From assembly GCF_965204125.1 (NCBI RefSeq), contig NZ_OZ241968.1, positions 2,418,001-2,482,000 on the forward strand: a stretch of DNA of 64,000 bases. The letters are read 5' to 3'. The notes beneath the pieces are model-generated. The model was not told the DNA's origin. It ran no database searches and worked only from the letters and a program-made list of their open reading frames with translations. The translations under genes were made by a program, and so were the position numbers. How positions within the stretch are numbered: position 1 is the first letter of the stretch; each line of letters opens with the position of its first letter. Positions 18,744-27,467 of this stretch are shown piece after piece. Source of the stretch: Poriferisodalis sp965204125. GTDB lineage: Bacteria; Actinomycetota; Acidimicrobiia; Acidimicrobiales; Poriferisodalaceae.

Positions 18744-20054
18744 CTAGTAGGGCTCCATCTGCTCTGGCACGAGCACGAACTCCGGATGCGACTCGATGCC
18801 GAGTTCGCCGACATCCTGCCCGATGTACTCGACCTCGGGGCTCACCCGCACGCCAGTAATCACATCGACGACCTTCCATACGATGTACGAGGCGGTGAAC
18901 ACGAACGCGACGACCGACGCCACACCGATGAGCTGCGTGGTCAACTCGGCGTCGGTTGCGATCGCAGCCGCAAGCGTGCCCCAGGCACCGGCAATCAGGT
19001 GCACAGGGATCGCTCCGACCACATCGTCAAGCTTCAGCCGCTCCAACAGCCACGTCGCCACCGTGCACAGCACACCGGCAATCGCGCCGAGGACCACTGC
19101 CCACCAGTGTTCGACGAACACAGGTCCCGCGGTGATGGAAACCAGTCCGGCGAGAGCGCCGTTGAGGCTGGGCGCGAGGCCGAGCCGCCCGAATATGGGC
19201 CGGGAGATGAGCACAGCAGCGAGCAGGCCGCCCGCCGCAGCGAGGTTCGTGTTGACCAGGATGGCGCTCATCGCCAGTGCGTCCTGCGGAGTGGAGAGCG
19301 ATCCCTGCGAGCCGGCGTTGAACCCGAACCATCCGAGCCACAGGATCAGCACGCCGAGCGTGACCACCAGCACATTGGAGGGCGGCGTTGCCTTGACCGT
19401 GCCGTCGGGGCGGAACTTGCCCCGACGGGGACCGGCCACGATCACCCCGGCGAGCGCTGCGCTGCCGCCTACGACGTGAACCACGGTGCCGCCGGCGAAG
19501 TCTTGAAAGCCCATCTCCTGCAGCCAGCCGCCGCCCCAGATCCACGCGCCGGCGATGGGGTAGATGAAGGCCGTGAGCACGAAGGTGAACAGCCAGAACA
19601 CCCACAGCCTGACTCGCTCCAGGATGGCGCCAGAGACAATCGACGCTGCCGTGGCAACGAACAGCATCTGGAACAGCCACTCCGACATGGTGGCGTGCCG
19701 CTGGGTCACGATCTCGCCGATGCGGTCGGTCGCACCGTCGAGCACCGCGATCTCCGCGTCGAGCGGCCCGTGAAGGAACTGCAGCGTGCCGACGATGCCG
19801 CCCACGTCGACGTACATGAGGTTGTAGCCCACGAAGAAGAACGAGAGCCCGGCAATGGAGAAGATGCCGACGTTCTTCAGGCAGATCATGGAGGCGTTCT
19901 TGGTCCGCACGGTGCCCGCCTCGAGCATCGTGAAACCAGCGCACATCCACATCACCAAGGCGCCCCACACCAGGAACGAGAACGTGTTGAGCACAAACTG
20001 GAGATCCAAGAGACCCGCGTCGGCAGACCCCAGAGCAGTGAGAGGCACAGACAT
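18744..20054 (-). CDS. amt: Ammonium transporter (Amt family)
   Basis: A 436-residue Amt/Mep/Rh channel with about 11 predicted membrane helices. The signature DFAGGTVVHVVGG holds the first pore His (about residue 193), and the second pore His is in GAIPVHLIAGAWG. GWFGFNAGS is the other hallmark. The start at ATG 20054 is where family similarity begins; upstream in-frame text belongs to the neighbouring gene. It lies 8 bp behind the hypothetical gene 20063-20875, so both share a transcript. The cytoplasmic tail (VEYIGQDVGELGIESHPEF) resembles the family's regulatory C-terminus. No glnK is visible here. Confidence 0.92.
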   Translation of the reverse strand: MSVPLTALGSADAGLLDLQFVLNTFSFLVWGALVMWMCAGFTMLEAGTVRTKNASMICLKNVGIFSIAGLSFFFVGYNLMYVDVGGIVGTLQFLHGPLDAEIAVLDGATDRIGEIVTQRHATMSEWLFQMLFVATAASIVSGAILERVRLWVFWLFTFVLTAFIYPIAGAWIWGGGWLQEMGFQDFAGGTVVHVVGGSAALAGVIVAGPRRGKFRPDGTVKATPPSNVLVVTLGVLILWLGWFGFNAGSQGSLSTPQDALAMSAILVNTNLAAAGGLLAAVLISRPIFGRLGLAPSLNGALAGLVSITAGPVFVEHWWAVVLGAIAGVLCTVATWLLERLKLDDVVGAIPVHLIAGAWGTLAAAIATDAELTTQLIGVASVVAFVFTASYIVWKVVDVITGVRVSPEVEYIGQDVGELGIESHPEFVLVPEQMEPY

Positions 20055-20062
20055 GGGCAGAC

Positions 20063-20875
20063 TCAGTCGCGCTGCCACGCGTCGGGCAGGCACAGCACGC
20101 AGCGCCGATCCCGACGGCGCAGCGTGGCCGACAAAGCGCGTTCGAGGCTGAGGGCCTGCCGAGCATCTAGCCGCACGACTCCTTCCGGCGATTGCAGCAC
20201 CAAGGCGTCGTCGACTTTGAGCCGGATGGGCGGGTGGGTCGGGACGCCGAGCGAGTCGTCGTATTCGGGCCTGGATGTCACGGCGAGGTACTTGCGCAGG
20301 TCGTCCAGGTGGGAAGACTTGCCGCGGACCAGCGCCGGCGACGGGTGCATGGTGAAGACCATCCACAGTTCGCCGTCACTGCGCGCATACGCCGCGCCGC
20401 GCACCGACGGAGGTCGATTGTCGCCGTGAACGAGCCAGTGCCGGAGGCTGGCCAAGGCCGTCGTGGCCTGCGGCGCCTGCTCGTGCGCGCCTTGCAGCAG
20501 ACCGGCGTAGAGATGGTGAACATCGGCGGGTGTAATCCGATGGATGTCGCGCGAGCCGGGTGTGTAGCCACCCACGGCTGCAAGCCGCTCAAGCTCCGAG
20601 TACGTGAACAGGCGCTCCGGACTCTGTCGATGCGCGGCTGGCGTTGGAGCCGGGGGACTGGTGCTGTCGCCACCCGGAGAATTCGCGCTGAAGCCAGTTG
20701 AGGGGTCGGCGCGGTAGCCACCGGTGGGACCGGCGCTGTCGTTCATCCGGGGGTTGGCGTTGTTGTCGGTGGGGACGGGGTGTGCCAAAGCCAGCCGGGG
20801 CGGTGGTGCTGAAGCCTGCCGGGAGGTCGCGACGTGGGCATCGGGGACTAACGCCATTTGGGGAGAGTCAGGCAC
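20063..20875 (-). CDS. Hypothetical protein upstream of amt
   Basis: A 270-residue soluble protein I do not recognise. Residues 1-85 are Pro/Ser/Ala-rich and probably disordered. Residues 90-270 are folded, with motifs ERLFTYSELERLAAVGGY, ADVHHLYAGLLQG and LRKYLAVTSRPEYDDSLGVP and a C-terminal Cys pair (CVLCLP). The start is uncertain because the N-terminus is low in complexity. The 8-bp gap to amt argues for a common transcript. The repeat cluster at 20904-20953 just upstream may control both. Confidence 0.65.
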   Translation of the reverse strand: MPDSPQMALVPDAHVATSRQASAPPPRLALAHPVPTDNNANPRMNDSAGPTGGYRADPSTGFSANSPGGDSTSPPAPTPAAHRQSPERLFTYSELERLAAVGGYTPGSRDIHRITPADVHHLYAGLLQGAHEQAPQATTALASLRHWLVHGDNRPPSVRGAAYARSDGELWMVFTMHPSPALVRGKSSHLDDLRKYLAVTSRPEYDDSLGVPTHPPIRLKVDDALVLQSPEGVVRLDARQALSLERALSATLRRRDRRCVLCLPDAWQRD

Positions 20876-20903
20876 GAAGAATCAGCCTAGCAATTGATGG
20901 GTC

Positions 20904-20953
20904 AGACATCTGATGGTCGTATGAACTGATGTCTAATGGTATGAACTGATGTC
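20904..20953. promoter_or_regulatory. Repeat cluster in the promoter region of the amt operon
   Basis: The 14-mer TATGAACTGATGTC occurs at 20920-20933 and 20940-20953, exactly 20 bp apart. GACATC at 20904-20909 is its GATGTC end inverted. Two half-sites two helical turns apart suggest cooperative binding of a regulator. The same gap holds the lysS promoter, so the target gene is inferred. Confidence 0.5.
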
Positions 20954-21159
20954 AAGTGCTGAGCAGACGCCCCATGTGCACGCCGCTGCTTGGTGCTGGA
21001 TGACAAACGCTGTGCTTGCGGGCCGCCTGGGCCCCGGCTTGGCCACTCGGCGCGGCGCCGACGAAATCCAGCGCGGCGGGCGGGCACGGGAATGGCACAC
21101 TGCGGTCTGGTGAGGCTTCGCCGCTCGTTGCGAGGCCCGGTGCGGTCGAGGCCCACATC

Positions 21160-22770
21160 ATGACTTGGATCGACAAAGCGCTCGAAAGCTGCTCTTCGCA
21201 GGTCGTGATCAATGATTCCAAGACGCCCAGCGGCCGTGCGCATGTCGGTTCGCTGCGTGGCGTGCTGATCCACGACGCGTTGGCCCGGGTGGCCCGAGAG
21301 CGCGGTTTGGACGCCACGTTCATGTACGGCTGCGACGACATGGATGCAGTCGACGAGATCCCGCACGGCACCGGCGAGCAGTTCGTGGAGCACCTCGGCA
21401 AACCGCTGTGGGCTGCCCCGGCGCCCGAGGGCCTTCGAGGCGATTCGATGGCGGAGGCGTACTTCGGCGAATTCACCGGGAAGTGGTTCGATGCAGCCGA
21501 TTCGCAGGTCGACGACACTCCGGGGCCGTTCGACACGCTCGGCGTGGAGGCCGAGTTCTACCGCATGAGCGACGTCTACCTGTCCGGCCGGCTCGACGGC
21601 GTGATCGACACGTTCCTGCGGGCCGCAGCCGACGCGCGGCAGATCTACCTCAGGCTCAGCGGGGCCGAGCGTTCAGACGACTGGCTACCGTTCCAGCCGA
21701 TCTGCGAGCGATGCGGTCGCATCGGCACCACCTACGCCTCCGACTACGACGGCAAGACCGTGGCGTACGAGTGCCGGCCCGACCTGGTGACCTGGGCCGA
21801 GGGCTGCGGGCACCGCGGCCGCATCAGCCCATTCGGCGGCAACGGCAAGCTGCCGTGGAAGCTGGAGTGGGCCGCCAAGTGGAAGCTCTTCGGCGTCTCG
21901 GTCGAGGGTGCCGGCAAGGACCACATGGCTGCCAGCGGGTCACACGAGGTTTCCTCCGCGCTCGCCCGCCAAGTGCTCCGGTGCCCGGTGCCCGTGGCCG
22001 TGCCATACGAGTTCTTCACGCTCGGCGGCGCCAAGATGAGCTCGTCGCGGGGCATCGGCATGACCTCGTCAGACTTGGTCGAGATGCTGCCGCCCGAGCT
22101 GCTGCGCTATCTCGTGCTGCGAACCCAGCCACGGCGCTCCATCAATTTCGACCTCGACGTGCCCAGTCTCACCAAGGCATTTGTGGAGTATGAGCGGCTC
22201 TGGCGATCCGCGGCCGATGGCAACGCCAGCGAGAAACCGCAGCAGGACTTCCTCGTCTCGCAGGCTCAGTCACGCGGCTCAGCTCTGACCGCGCCCACCA
22301 TTGACACTCGATTCGATGTCGTGCTGAGTGTCACCCAGCAGCCGCATATGGATCTTTTCGGCTATGCAAATTCGCGTCACGGCGAATTGTCGGAAGCTGA
22401 TGCTGATTGGCTCGCTCGTAAGGAGAGGACAGCGAGAGAGTTCACTCGCGTCCGTCCCGATCTCGCTGACAAATTCAGATTGCTCGACTTCACCGAGGCA
22501 GCGGAGCAGCGCAGCAAACTGGACGAACGCCAACGCGACTTCCTCGAAAGGTTCGCGCAACGCCTGAACGAGCTCCCCGCATGGGAGGCCCGCGACATTC
22601 AGGACACCGTCTTCGATTCGGCGCGAGACGTCGGCATCGACCCGAGCACCGATGCGCCGGTCGTATTCGAAGCGCTGTACAAGGTGATTTTCGGCTCGGA
22701 GACCGGCCCGCGCGCAGGCAGCCTTCTGGAATTCCTGGGCAAGCACGAGACCTTGACCCGGCTCGGCTAG
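21160..22770 (+). CDS. lysS: Lysyl-tRNA synthetase, class I
   Basis: A 536-residue class I LysRS, which charges tRNA-Lys. The HIGH-type motif is SGRAHVGS (residues 24-31). The KMSKS-type motif is GGAKMSSSRG, with Lys at about 292. Between them a zinc-ribbon-like insertion (CERCGRIG ... CGHRG) is typical of the class I enzyme, found mainly in archaea and some bacteria and unrelated to class II LysS. The ATG at 21160 gives the family N-terminus (MTWIDKALE). The C-terminal 150 residues form the anticodon-binding helical part. Confidence 0.93.
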   Translation: MTWIDKALESCSSQVVINDSKTPSGRAHVGSLRGVLIHDALARVARERGLDATFMYGCDDMDAVDEIPHGTGEQFVEHLGKPLWAAPAPEGLRGDSMAEAYFGEFTGKWFDAADSQVDDTPGPFDTLGVEAEFYRMSDVYLSGRLDGVIDTFLRAAADARQIYLRLSGAERSDDWLPFQPICERCGRIGTTYASDYDGKTVAYECRPDLVTWAEGCGHRGRISPFGGNGKLPWKLEWAAKWKLFGVSVEGAGKDHMAASGSHEVSSALARQVLRCPVPVAVPYEFFTLGGAKMSSSRGIGMTSSDLVEMLPPELLRYLVLRTQPRRSINFDLDVPSLTKAFVEYERLWRSAADGNASEKPQQDFLVSQAQSRGSALTAPTIDTRFDVVLSVTQQPHMDLFGYANSRHGELSEADADWLARKERTAREFTRVRPDLADKFRLLDFTEAAEQRSKLDERQRDFLERFAQRLNELPAWEARDIQDTVFDSARDVGIDPSTDAPVVFEALYKVIFGSETGPRAGSLLEFLGKHETLTRLG

Positions 22771-22875
22771 TCAGCACTCGTCAGACAGCGGCCGCGCAAT
22801 TCGATGGCCGCCGTACGCGGGTGGGGTTAGAGTGGCGCTTGGTCCCCGCAACCGTGTGGATCGACGAGAAGGAAG

Positions 22876-22949
22876 TGCCCCGGACGGGACTCGAACCCGT
22901 AACCATTGCCTTGGCACGACAACGCTCTTTCCATTTGAGCTACCGGGGC
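22876..22949 (-). tRNA. tRNA-Gly (GCC)
   Basis: A 74-nt cloverleaf: acceptor stem GCCCCGG/CCGGGGC, D stem GCTC/GAGC, anticodon stem TTGTC/GGCAA with one T-G pair, loop GTGCCAA giving anticodon GCC, and T stem ACGGG/CCCGT with loop TTCGAGT. CCA is not encoded. Oddities are A at the discriminator position, where bacterial tRNA-Gly normally has U, and G at position 32. The acceptor and anticodon bases otherwise match glycine identity. Confidence 0.9.
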
Positions 22950-23117
22950 CAGCCGGTCACTCGCTAGTTGGGTGACCGGCTCTTCTCACCCTACGGCGTT
23001 GTCGCTGAAACGCACGAAAGTTAATTTCGTGTTCTTTTGTCATGTTTCATTTACAGGGAAGACCGGCCACGAAATGCGGCAATATTCGGCGCTTCGGGCC
23101 TACGTGGGCGTGCGGCG

Positions 23118-23897
23118 TCAGGCGCCCATGGCGTGATAGCCGCCGTCGACGTGCACGATCTCGCCGGTGGTGCCGCCGAACCAGTCCGACATCAGTGCGA
23201 GGGTGCTGCGGGCCACCGCCTCGCTGTCGGTGATATCCCAGCCGAGCGGCGCTCGCTGCGTCCATGCGTCTTCGAATTCGGCGAAACCGGGGATCGACTT
23301 GGCAGCCATGGTGCGGATGGGTCCCGCCGAGATCAGGTTCACCCGGATGCCCTGCGGTCCGAGCGACTTGGCCAGATAGCGCGCTGCTGATTCGAAGGCC
23401 GCCTTGGCCACGCCCATCCAGTCGTAGACCGGCCAGGCCACGCTGGCATCGAAGGTGAGCCCGACCACTGAGCCCTTCGCTTCGGCCAGCAACGGCGCCA
23501 TCGGCGACGTCAGCGAAGCGAGGCTGTAGGCGGAGATGTTCAGCGCCGTGGCGACATCCTCCCAGGGGGCGTGGAGGAAATTGCCTCCCAGGCAGCTCGC
23601 GGGCGCGAAGCCGATGGCATGCAACAGGCCGTCCAGTCGGCCCCAGCGCTGCTCCAGATCGGCTCGCACAGCCTCGATCTCGTCGGGCAGAGTGACGTCG
23701 CACGGCAGCACATCGGGCGGATCGGGCAGCCGCCGGGCCGCTCGCTCGGTGAGCCGGATGCCTCGGCCGGCGCCGGTCAGCACCACCTCGGCGCCCTGTT
23801 CCTGCGCCAGGCGGGCCACGTTGAATGCCAGCGAGGCATCGGTCAGCACGCCGGTGATGAGGAACTTCTTGCCTTCCACGATTCCGCTGCCTGCCAT
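23118..23897 (-). CDS. fabI: Enoyl-[acyl-carrier-protein] reductase (FabI/InhA)
   Basis: A 259-residue short-chain dehydrogenase that reduces enoyl-ACP in the last step of each fatty-acid elongation cycle. The nucleotide-binding start is KKFLITGVLTDASLAF, with LTDASLAF as in InhA in place of the usual TGxxxGIG. The catalytic Tyr-x6-Lys is YDWMGVAK. LISAGPIRTMAAK precedes the substrate loop. The ATG at 23897 has GGAGG nine bases upstream. Divergent from npdG. Inhibitor response cannot be judged from sequence. Confidence 0.93.
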   Translation of the reverse strand: MAGSGIVEGKKFLITGVLTDASLAFNVARLAQEQGAEVVLTGAGRGIRLTERAARRLPDPPDVLPCDVTLPDEIEAVRADLEQRWGRLDGLLHAIGFAPASCLGGNFLHAPWEDVATALNISAYSLASLTSPMAPLLAEAKGSVVGLTFDASVAWPVYDWMGVAKAAFESAARYLAKSLGPQGIRVNLISAGPIRTMAAKSIPGFAEFEDAWTQRAPLGWDITDSEAVARSTLALMSDWFGGTTGEIVHVDGGYHAMGA

Positions 23898-24150
23898 CTG
23901 CCCGCCTCCGCCTGGGGTTCTTGCGCTGCTGCTGGCAGCACCGTTCACCGCCGGACGCTACCGCCGCCTTGCGGGCTGTCCCGGACTCCGCGGCGCGTCC
24001 GATCGATGCATCTGGCAGGGCGGCAGCACTGCGCTGCGGGCGCGTACCGACCAGCTCGCGGCCAACCTTCGGACGACATGCCTGCGCCCACGCACCGCTC
24101 GCGGCGCCAGCGTGCAAGCCGGTCATATTGCTGCGGGGCGCGCTCGGCCG

Positions 24151-24156
24151 TACCGT
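24151..24156 (+). promoter_or_regulatory. -10-like hexamer of a probable leaderless promoter for npdG
   Basis: TACCGT fits TANNNT and is 7 nt before the GTG at 24164, supporting that codon over the in-frame GTG at 24155, which overlaps the hexamer. Confidence 0.45.
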
Positions 24157-24163
24157 GAGCGCC

Positions 24164-24970
24164 GTGCCAGCAGATGCAACCCCGAACGGATCCGCTGACG
24201 GGGTCGCAGCAGCGAATCCCGCAAGCAGCGCCGAGCCCACCCGGATCGGCATCATCGGCGGCACCGGGCCGGCTGGCGCCGCATTGGCCGCCCGGCTGGC
24301 CGACATCGGCTGCGAGATCACGCTGGGCTCGCGTTCGAAGTACCGGTCGATGGAGGTGGTGGACAACATCGTGGATCGGTGGCCCGACCGCCGCCTGCGT
24401 ATCCATCCCGGCGCCAACAGCCTCGCTGCTGCCGAGCCCACGGTGGTGATCGCAACGCCCTGGGATGCAGCGGCCATTACCGCGCGGGACGTGGCCGAGC
24501 ACCTGCGCGGCAAGGTGGTGGCAACCATGTCCAATGCGCTGGCCCGCGTCGACGACGAGTTCGTGCCGCTCATCCCGCCGAGAGGCTCAGTGGCTGCGTC
24601 GGTTCAGGCCACCCTGCCTGAGTCGCGGGTTGCGGCTGCCCTCCAGCACGTGCCCGCGACCGAGCTCGGCAATCTCGACGAGCCGGTGCACGGCGACATC
24701 CTTATCTGCAGCGACCATCGCGAGGCCACGTGGCACATCGCCGAGATCGTGGATCGCATGCCCGGCGCACGGGCGCTCGACTGCGGCAACCTGTCCAACG
24801 CCACCGCCATCGAAGCGTTCACTGCTGTGCTGATGCAGCTCAACACCCGGTACCGCACCCGGGTCGCACTCCGCCTCGTGGGTCTGGATCACGTGCCGAT
24901 CAGCGTGCTGGGCGGCGGGCCGAGCGGTGCCGACGTGGCCCGACCGGCCGCTGAGACCGTCCCCGACTGA
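24164..24970 (+). CDS. npdG: F420H2:NADP+ oxidoreductase (NADPH-dependent F420 reductase)
   Basis: A 268-residue Rossmann protein of the NADPH-dependent F420 reductase family. The dinucleotide site is IGIIGGTGPAGAALAARLADIG near residue 25, followed by GSRSKYR, which reads the NADP 2'-phosphate in this family. Further conserved text is VVIATPWDAA and LQHVPATELG. It transfers hydride between F420 and NADP, so the organism should make or use F420. The GTG at 24164 is chosen by the leaderless-promoter spacing. It lies 44 bp upstream of mshC. Confidence 0.88.
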   Translation: MPADATPNGSADGVAAANPASSAEPTRIGIIGGTGPAGAALAARLADIGCEITLGSRSKYRSMEVVDNIVDRWPDRRLRIHPGANSLAAAEPTVVIATPWDAAAITARDVAEHLRGKVVATMSNALARVDDEFVPLIPPRGSVAASVQATLPESRVAAALQHVPATELGNLDEPVHGDILICSDHREATWHIAEIVDRMPGARALDCGNLSNATAIEAFTAVLMQLNTRYRTRVALRLVGLDHVPISVLGGGPSGADVARPAAETVPD

Positions 24971-25014
24971 TCCGGCCCGGCTGATCCGATGAGCCGGGCT
25001 CTGCGAGCAGAGCA

Positions 25015-26133
25015 ATGAAGCTGTACGAAACCCAGCGGCGAGCTGTCGTGTCGCTCGACGCGCAGCCGGGGAGCATCGTGCGGATGTACGTGTGCGGCAT
25101 CACGCCCTATGACGCCACCCACGTCGGTCACGCTGCGACGTTCCTGGCCTATGACGTGCTCCAGCGCCGGCTGCGCGATCTGGGATGCCACACCCGCTGC
25201 GTGCGCAACATCACCGATGTCGACGACGACCTGCTGGCACGGGCGCGGGCCATGGGCGTGCACTACCTCGACTTGGCAGCGGGATCGCTGGCCGCATTCG
25301 ACTCGGACATGGCGGCACTGGGCCTGTTGCCCGCCGACGCCGAGCCCCGAGCGACATCGGCGATCACTGACATCCGGCGACTGATCGGGCGTCTGCTCCG
25401 CAGCGGCCATGCCTATCGCATCAGCGAGAACGTGTACTTCGACATCTCGGCGGCGCAGAGCTTCGGCGAGCTGAGCGGCCTCGATACCGCCGAGATGGTG
25501 GAGCTGGCGCGCAGCCGCGGAGGCCGGCCCGACGACCCCGACAAACGCAACCCGCTCGATTTCGTGCTCTGGCAGCGTTCGGCGCCTGGCGAGCCCGAAT
25601 GGTCTTCCGCGTGGGGCCTCGGCCGGCCGGGATGGCACGTGGAGTGCTCGGCTCTGGCGCTGGAGCATCTCGGCGAAACGGTTGATGTACACGGAGGGGG
25701 CAGCGACCTGGTATTCCCGCATCACGAGTGCTCGCGGGCGCAATCGGAGGCGGCAACCGGGCGGCCGTTCGTGCGCCACTGGATGCACACGTCGATGGTG
25801 CGGCACCACGGCGCCAAGATGTCCAAGTCGGCGGGCAACCTGGCGTTCGTGGCTGACCTGCGGGAGTGCTGGGAGCCCATGGCGGTGCGTTTGGCGCTGC
25901 TGGGCGCGCACTACCGGGCAGATTGGGACTGGTCCCCCGAGCTGGTTGCCGACGCAGCCCGCCGTCTCGAACGCTGGCGGGCCGCGGGCCGCGGCGACGG
26001 TGCGCTGGCACGGGTGCGAGCACGTCTCGACGATGATCTCGACACACCGGGTGCCCTCGCCGAAATCGACGCTGCCGCCGATGACGGCGAGCCGGTCAGC
26101 GACGCAGCGGCCCTGCTGGGCGTGGCGCTCTAG
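25015..26133 (+). CDS. mshC: Mycothiol ligase MshC (L-cysteine:glucosaminyl-inositol ligase)
   Basis: A 372-residue CysRS-like ligase that joins cysteine to GlcN-inositol in mycothiol synthesis. Class I features: YVCGITPYDATHVGHAAT with HVGH as HIGH, and GAKMSKSAGN. Zinc ligands are Cys in YVCG, Cys in HVECSA and His in FPHHECSR. CGITPYD and the short C-terminus, without the tRNA anticodon domain, fit MshC rather than CysRS. It is somewhat shorter than typical MshC (about 410). Mycothiol is limited to Actinomycetota, so the gene is a strong taxonomic marker. Confidence 0.93.
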   Translation: MKLYETQRRAVVSLDAQPGSIVRMYVCGITPYDATHVGHAATFLAYDVLQRRLRDLGCHTRCVRNITDVDDDLLARARAMGVHYLDLAAGSLAAFDSDMAALGLLPADAEPRATSAITDIRRLIGRLLRSGHAYRISENVYFDISAAQSFGELSGLDTAEMVELARSRGGRPDDPDKRNPLDFVLWQRSAPGEPEWSSAWGLGRPGWHVECSALALEHLGETVDVHGGGSDLVFPHHECSRAQSEAATGRPFVRHWMHTSMVRHHGAKMSKSAGNLAFVADLRECWEPMAVRLALLGAHYRADWDWSPELVADAARRLERWRAAGRGDGALARVRARLDDDLDTPGALAEIDAAADDGEPVSDAAALLGVAL

Positions 26134-26281
26134 GCTTTTGGATAGGAGGACCGGCCCGCTGTGTCGCTTGGCAGAGCCAGCGGGCCAGTCGCTCCGGCAC
26201 CCTACGTTCCGGGTTGCAGTCGACTGCTCTCCATTTCGCTGCGCTGGCGAGAGCGCAGCAGGACCGGTCTCAGAGCGCCGG

Positions 26282-26287
26282 TAGCGT
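26282..26287 (+). promoter_or_regulatory. -10-like hexamer upstream of the 26296 gene
   Basis: TAGCGT lies 8 nt before the ATG at 26296. An AGGAGG at 26144-26149 precedes an in-frame GTG at 26161, so two start models exist. The leaderless one gives the better N-terminus. Confidence 0.35.
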
Positions 26288-26295
26288 TGGCCGCG

Positions 26296-26871
26296 ATGGC
26301 CGAGCCAGACGAACTTGGCGAGGTACGCGACGAGCTTCCGGAGGATCTGGACCGAGGATTTGTCGGCGCGTACAAGTTCCCCGACAATTCGCGGCGCAAG
26401 ATCACCGGCGCACTGTGTTTTGCGCTAGGCGTCTGGGCCGCCACAGCAGCGCTCGCATTGGGCAGCGATGCGGTGCTGCTCAACACCGGAGTGGTCACCG
26501 GTGGCGTGCTCCTCGCTCTCGCCGGGATCTACCAGTTCGCCGCTGGACGCCAGTTCGCGGTCAACGAGAACGAGGCGCTGGTAGCCGCCGTTGCTGACGT
26601 GGGATTCGCTGTGGGCCACGCCAGTGCCCAGCTCGGCTGGCGCGGCTGGATGAGCCGCCCGACATGGCGGGTGCTCGTCTATTCGGCCGAGGATCCGCCT
26701 GAGCAGCGGGGCTTGGTGTTGGTGGATGCCCTCAATGGCGCTGTGCTGGAGAAGTGGATCGAAGACAATCCGGAGACCTGGATCGAGACGGCATCAGCAC
26801 TTGCCGCCGACGATGGCGCCGAGGCCGATACCGAGACAAGTGCGACGGTGGCACCCGGCGACGGGGGCTGA
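26296..26871 (+). CDS. Hypothetical membrane protein in the PIM/mycothiol block
   Basis: A 191-residue protein with an acidic N-terminus (DELGEVRDELPEDLDRGF) and two adjacent transmembrane helices (about residues 38-60 and 64-85). A cytoplasmic domain follows with WRVLVYSAEDPPEQRGLVLVDALNG, and the tail is Asp/Glu/Thr-rich. The stop is 2 bp before the pgsA start, so the two are co-expressed. A longer form from GTG 26161 behind AGGAGG is possible. Function unknown; the context suggests a role in envelope lipid synthesis. Confidence 0.75.
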   Translation: MAEPDELGEVRDELPEDLDRGFVGAYKFPDNSRRKITGALCFALGVWAATAALALGSDAVLLNTGVVTGGVLLALAGIYQFAAGRQFAVNENEALVAAVADVGFAVGHASAQLGWRGWMSRPTWRVLVYSAEDPPEQRGLVLVDALNGAVLEKWIEDNPETWIETASALAADDGAEADTETSATVAPGDGG

Positions 26872-26873
26872 CG

Positions 26874-27467
26874 ATGTTCGACGGCAAGTTCCGCAAGGGC
26901 GTCGACAGTGTCACGGCTCCGATCGGGCGGGGCCTTGCGGCGATCGGCCTGAGCGCAGATGTGCTCACGGGGCTCGGCCTCGTCATGTCGGCCGCCAGCG
27001 CCATCGCCATCGGCGCTGGCCGGCTCGTGCTGGGCACTGTGCTGCTGGTGATCACCGCGCTCTCAGACCTCCTTGACGGGCCGGTGGCGGCAGCCCGGGG
27101 CACGTCGTCAAGCAGGGGCGCTTTCTTCGACTCGACGGCAGACCGGGTCACCGACGGCCTGCTGCTCGGCGGTATCGCGTGGTATCTCGCCGGTGAGCAC
27201 GGCGCGCAGTGGGCGGTGCTGCCGATGGCAGTGCTCGGTGTCAGCGCAGTGATCTCCTATGAGCGAGCCAAGGCCGAGCTGCTGGGCTTCGAGGCCAAGG
27301 GCGGGCTGATGGAGCGTGCCGAGCGGACGGTGGTGCTCGCTGTCGCGGTTGCCTTCGAAGTACTGCTCATTCCGCTGCTCTGGGTGCTGCTGGCGCTGTC
27401 TGTGGTGACTGCGGTGATGCGCTTTGTGAAGGTGTGGCGCCAGGCCAGCGCACGCATGTCGCAGTGA
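26874..27467 (+). CDS. pgsA: CDP-alcohol phosphatidyltransferase (phosphatidylinositol-phosphate synthase-like)
   Basis: A 197-residue integral membrane enzyme. The family motif D-x2-D-G-x2-A-R-x8-G-x3-D-x3-D is present at residues 65-90 (D65, D68, G69, G82, D86, D90) with exact spacing, but the Arg of A-R (position 73) is Ala. Gene order with patA and pimA matches the mycobacterial locus where PgsA1 makes phosphatidylinositol phosphate for PIMs. That assignment is therefore contextual; other CDP-alcohol products are possible. The stop overlaps the patA GTG start (GTGA). Confidence 0.85.
   Translation: MFDGKFRKGVDSVTAPIGRGLAAIGLSADVLTGLGLVMSAASAIAIGAGRLVLGTVLLVITALSDLLDGPVAAARGTSSSRGAFFDSTADRVTDGLLLGGIAWYLAGEHGAQWAVLPMAVLGVSAVISYERAKAELLGFEAKGGLMERAERTVVLAVAVAFEVLLIPLLWVLLALSVVTAVMRFVKVWRQASARMSQ

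Noticed and set aside
25015..26133. Cysteinyl-tRNA synthetase instead of MshC
   Set aside because: CGITPYDATHVGH and the missing anticodon-binding domain fit MshC better.
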